From Rotaria macrura (lineage: Eukaryota > Rotifera > Eurotatoria > Philodinida > Philodinidae): a stretch of 64,000 bases of DNA. Positions 61,671 to 64,000 of the stretch are shown one piece after another; within the stretch, counting starts at the first letter, position 1, and each line of letters opens with the position of its first letter. The notes under the pieces were generated by a model. That model did not search any database. It was not told where the DNA came from and saw only the letters and a list, made by a program, of their open reading frames with translations. A program made the position numbers and the translations under genes. Location of the stretch: the NCBI GenBank assembly GCA_900239685.1, contig OENT01000356.1, positions 38,479 through 102,478 of the forward strand, given 5' to 3'.

Positions 61671-64000
61671 ATTCAGTAGGAGGCTGATATTTTTATTTCG
61701 GACTTTTGTATTGATTTAAGCAATCGATAACGCTATTCAGCAACTTTTTCATGAGTATCTTTGCTGGTCTTATCGTAGGGAACTCTCAACGTGTTCATGC
61801 CAGTTTATTTGACTATCGTTCGAGTGAAAAGTGAAAGCCTGATCATGATGTCACACACTTATTGGTATCTACCTTGCTGATAAATATATTTAGCTATAAT
61901 CATGCGTTTACTATATTTTCCATTGTAATTTCGGTTATTAAAATTATCTTCACCACTCACTTTGTCTTTTTCTAGATTTTGATACAAAGGTCTAGTTATA
62001 CGACACGTTGATAGACAGCATATCGATGTCAGCCTCGATCGACAGTTTCCCAGACGATTAGCACATATTTGTAGTTTTGCTCATGCCAATTCTAGCCGAG
62101 TTGATTGAGTCCAACATTGAATCCTCTCGGATCTTACAAGACCTGACGAACCGACAAAATCCGATTGAATTTCGGGCTGAGGAACTACTAACGGATCCAA
62201 TGGAAAATTCATATTTTATCATTTCGACACGATTTAGTATCTGGAACGAACACTAGAGGCCGTTTATAGCTATCCTACAGTTTCCATCGAATCCGACAGT
62301 AAGATATGATCGGATCACAATACTAGGGATCAGAATATCGACTCACAAACAGGACTCCTATAGGAATTCATCACTTTTATAGAAATACACATAAAATTGG
62401 ATCCTGCTGCTGTCGGGAATCCGCTCGGATCCGACTGTCTGAATGATTCTCCTCGGAGCATATGACTGTTGTTTGTGTGTGTGTGTGTGTGTGTGTGATT
62501 CAAAGTGTTCAATAACAGAGCTAGAGGAACTGAATAGCTACAGCAATAATCAGGTCTGATATGGTAATATTTAAGCAGCTATTCGACTAGTAGGATGAAA
62601 TTCAGCGATCAATAATAGATAATTAATGGAAACAGGCAATATAATAAAAAGATGCGACGACTGGTTGATTCAAAGAATCAAAAAATGTAAGGATTATTTT
62701 AATAAATGAATTCTGTAAGATATTTATTTATCAGATTTCACTGAATAAATGACTTTTTTCGATAACACAACATAAATGAAATCTATGCATAATTTACAAG
62801 CGATTGCCATAACGCCAAAATACTTCATGTCGTAGTGTTCACCTTCCAGTGTTTAAACCGATAGAACAAAGAATAGTTATTTAAAAAATTTACAAAAAAG
62901 CAAGGAACAATGGTCATACTTGTCAATCACTGATTGGTATTCTAAATTTCCTAGTTTCTATTGATAGGCATTTACAAAAAGAATTCACTTATCAGAAGCA
63001 AGAGGGTTCAACAATAATCTATCCACACAGTATCTTAATTTACGTACTGTCACAAGTTCTTAGGCTTCAATTCTCCCAGTAATTAAAAAGATTAATTGAG
63101 CCCTTTGGCTTGATCGCGATTAGAAAATGAAAATCATATTGTTCTTTCGCTCGCTTCTATAGTCATTTCATGGCATCCGAAAAAATCTATTAGTGAAAAT
63201 GCCAAAGACTGTGTCGAACGTATCATCAGAACAACTACAAATGAACTATTTTGAATCAATAAGTGAAAGTAAATGATATGTTTCGGCTGATTTCTATGGG
63301 AACTGCCATGTTCTGATTCCCTCATATCTTAGCTCGGAAGTTTTATCACTATTCATATATTTTTAAAAAACCTAACTTCATCTGAAAACTCTACATGTCT
63401 GCTATGAAATCACAAAATACTTCGATGTGTGACTGTGTATTTTCGATGCAGTATAGATGGTATTGTACGTTCTCATACTGATCGGCAATCGATCGGAAAT
63501 TCATCTATGATGTAAAATATCACATTAGGTTTCAATCTAATGATCCTTTCTTAAATGTTTGTGGCTATTAATTCTAAGACGGAATCTAGATCGTCCTCAC
63601 AGTATTCCAAGCTTGCGATCGTTATTGAATAGAAAGTTTTCTTTCTATTAGACTGGCAACTATTTGGGCTGCAGAATGTCAGTACGACATTTATGAAAAC
63701 ATATGGATCACTTCATATAAGATTCAATAGATAGTAGCTTTGAACTGGGAATTAGTGATTTTTAGCTAAATAGCCCACAAATACCTCATAAAAAATTCAT
63801 TTTTTAAGAAAACCCAATACGATATTTTGCATTAGCATTCATCAATTACTGAATGACTTTATTTAAAATTAAATTCTCTAGCAAAACATTAGTTTTTTCT
63901 GAAATTCAACCATGGTTCTCCTACTCTCTAAAAAATAACCGTTTCCCAGAAAACCAACGCAAAAAGGTTTGCGAGGCTCGGAAACCCTTTTCTTACTCTC
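61671..64000. other. Gene-free right end of the window
   Basis: ATCCGA/TCGGAT-type iterations at 62130-62460, then a (TG)n microsatellite at about 62474-62497, then plain AT-rich sequence. No coding exon was recognised on either strand. Confidence 0.45.

Noticed and set aside
1..64000. tRNA, rRNA and other RNA genes
   Set aside because: No B-box-like GGTTCGANTCC in a tRNA context and no rRNA-like segment was recognised by eye; a covariance-model search would be needed to exclude them.

Overview
This is a eukaryotic window: about one third G+C, sparse genes split by GT-AG introns (54-88 bp or several kb), no operons, and many small inverted-repeat elements. The intron style, the secreted protein at 38.4 kb and start codons lying just downstream of 3' splice sites suggest an invertebrate, most likely a bdelloid rotifer. 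That assignment is inference. One assembly gap (run of N) lies at 31230-31980.

Five multi-exon genes can be assembled with matching splice phases. (1) + strand, 720-13218, six exons, 815 aa: a Cys/His zinc-binding-like N-terminus and a MULE-transposase-like core. (2) - strand, 17698-17085, two exons, 185 aa: a four-pass membrane protein. (3) - strand, 26475-23045, six exons, 701 aa: basic N-terminal region, Ser/Asn-rich middle, helical C-terminus, not recognised. (4) + strand, 38378-43479, two exons, 736 aa: secreted, N-glycosylation-rich, coiled coil plus a separate C-terminal domain. (5) + strand, 50559-52501, two exons, 625 aa: Ser/Thr/Pro-rich with a Lys/Arg-rich, probably nuclear, region. 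A possible 91-aa secreted peptide precursor lies antisense inside the intron of gene 4. Every predicted start codon has a 3' splice site 0-26 nt upstream, as expected for spliced-leader trans-splicing or short 5' UTR introns.

The rest is introns and intergenic DNA rich in non-autonomous transposons. Three hAT-like elements have TAG-starting inverted ends and 8-bp target duplications: 31085-32124, built of GGGAC-motif arrays; 33459-33828; and 46525-46990, a foldback. A dead Tc1/mariner (IS630-like) element at 44655-45835 keeps its terminal repeats. A second dead Tc1-like transposase at about 45930-47306 carries the 46525-46990 element inside its second catalytic motif. Foldback or palindromic elements lie near 5.6, 10.7, 14, 42-43, 49, 55 and 56 kb. 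A dispersed repeat sits in opposite orientation in introns 2 and 5 of gene 1. From about 58 kb to the end no gene is seen; the region is a patchwork of arrays of short iterated motifs.

The genes show no common pathway. The main interest is the transposase-like host gene flanked by intronic inverted repeats, the 3' splice sites at gene starts, the antisense peptide candidate, and the family of elements each built from its own iterated motif.
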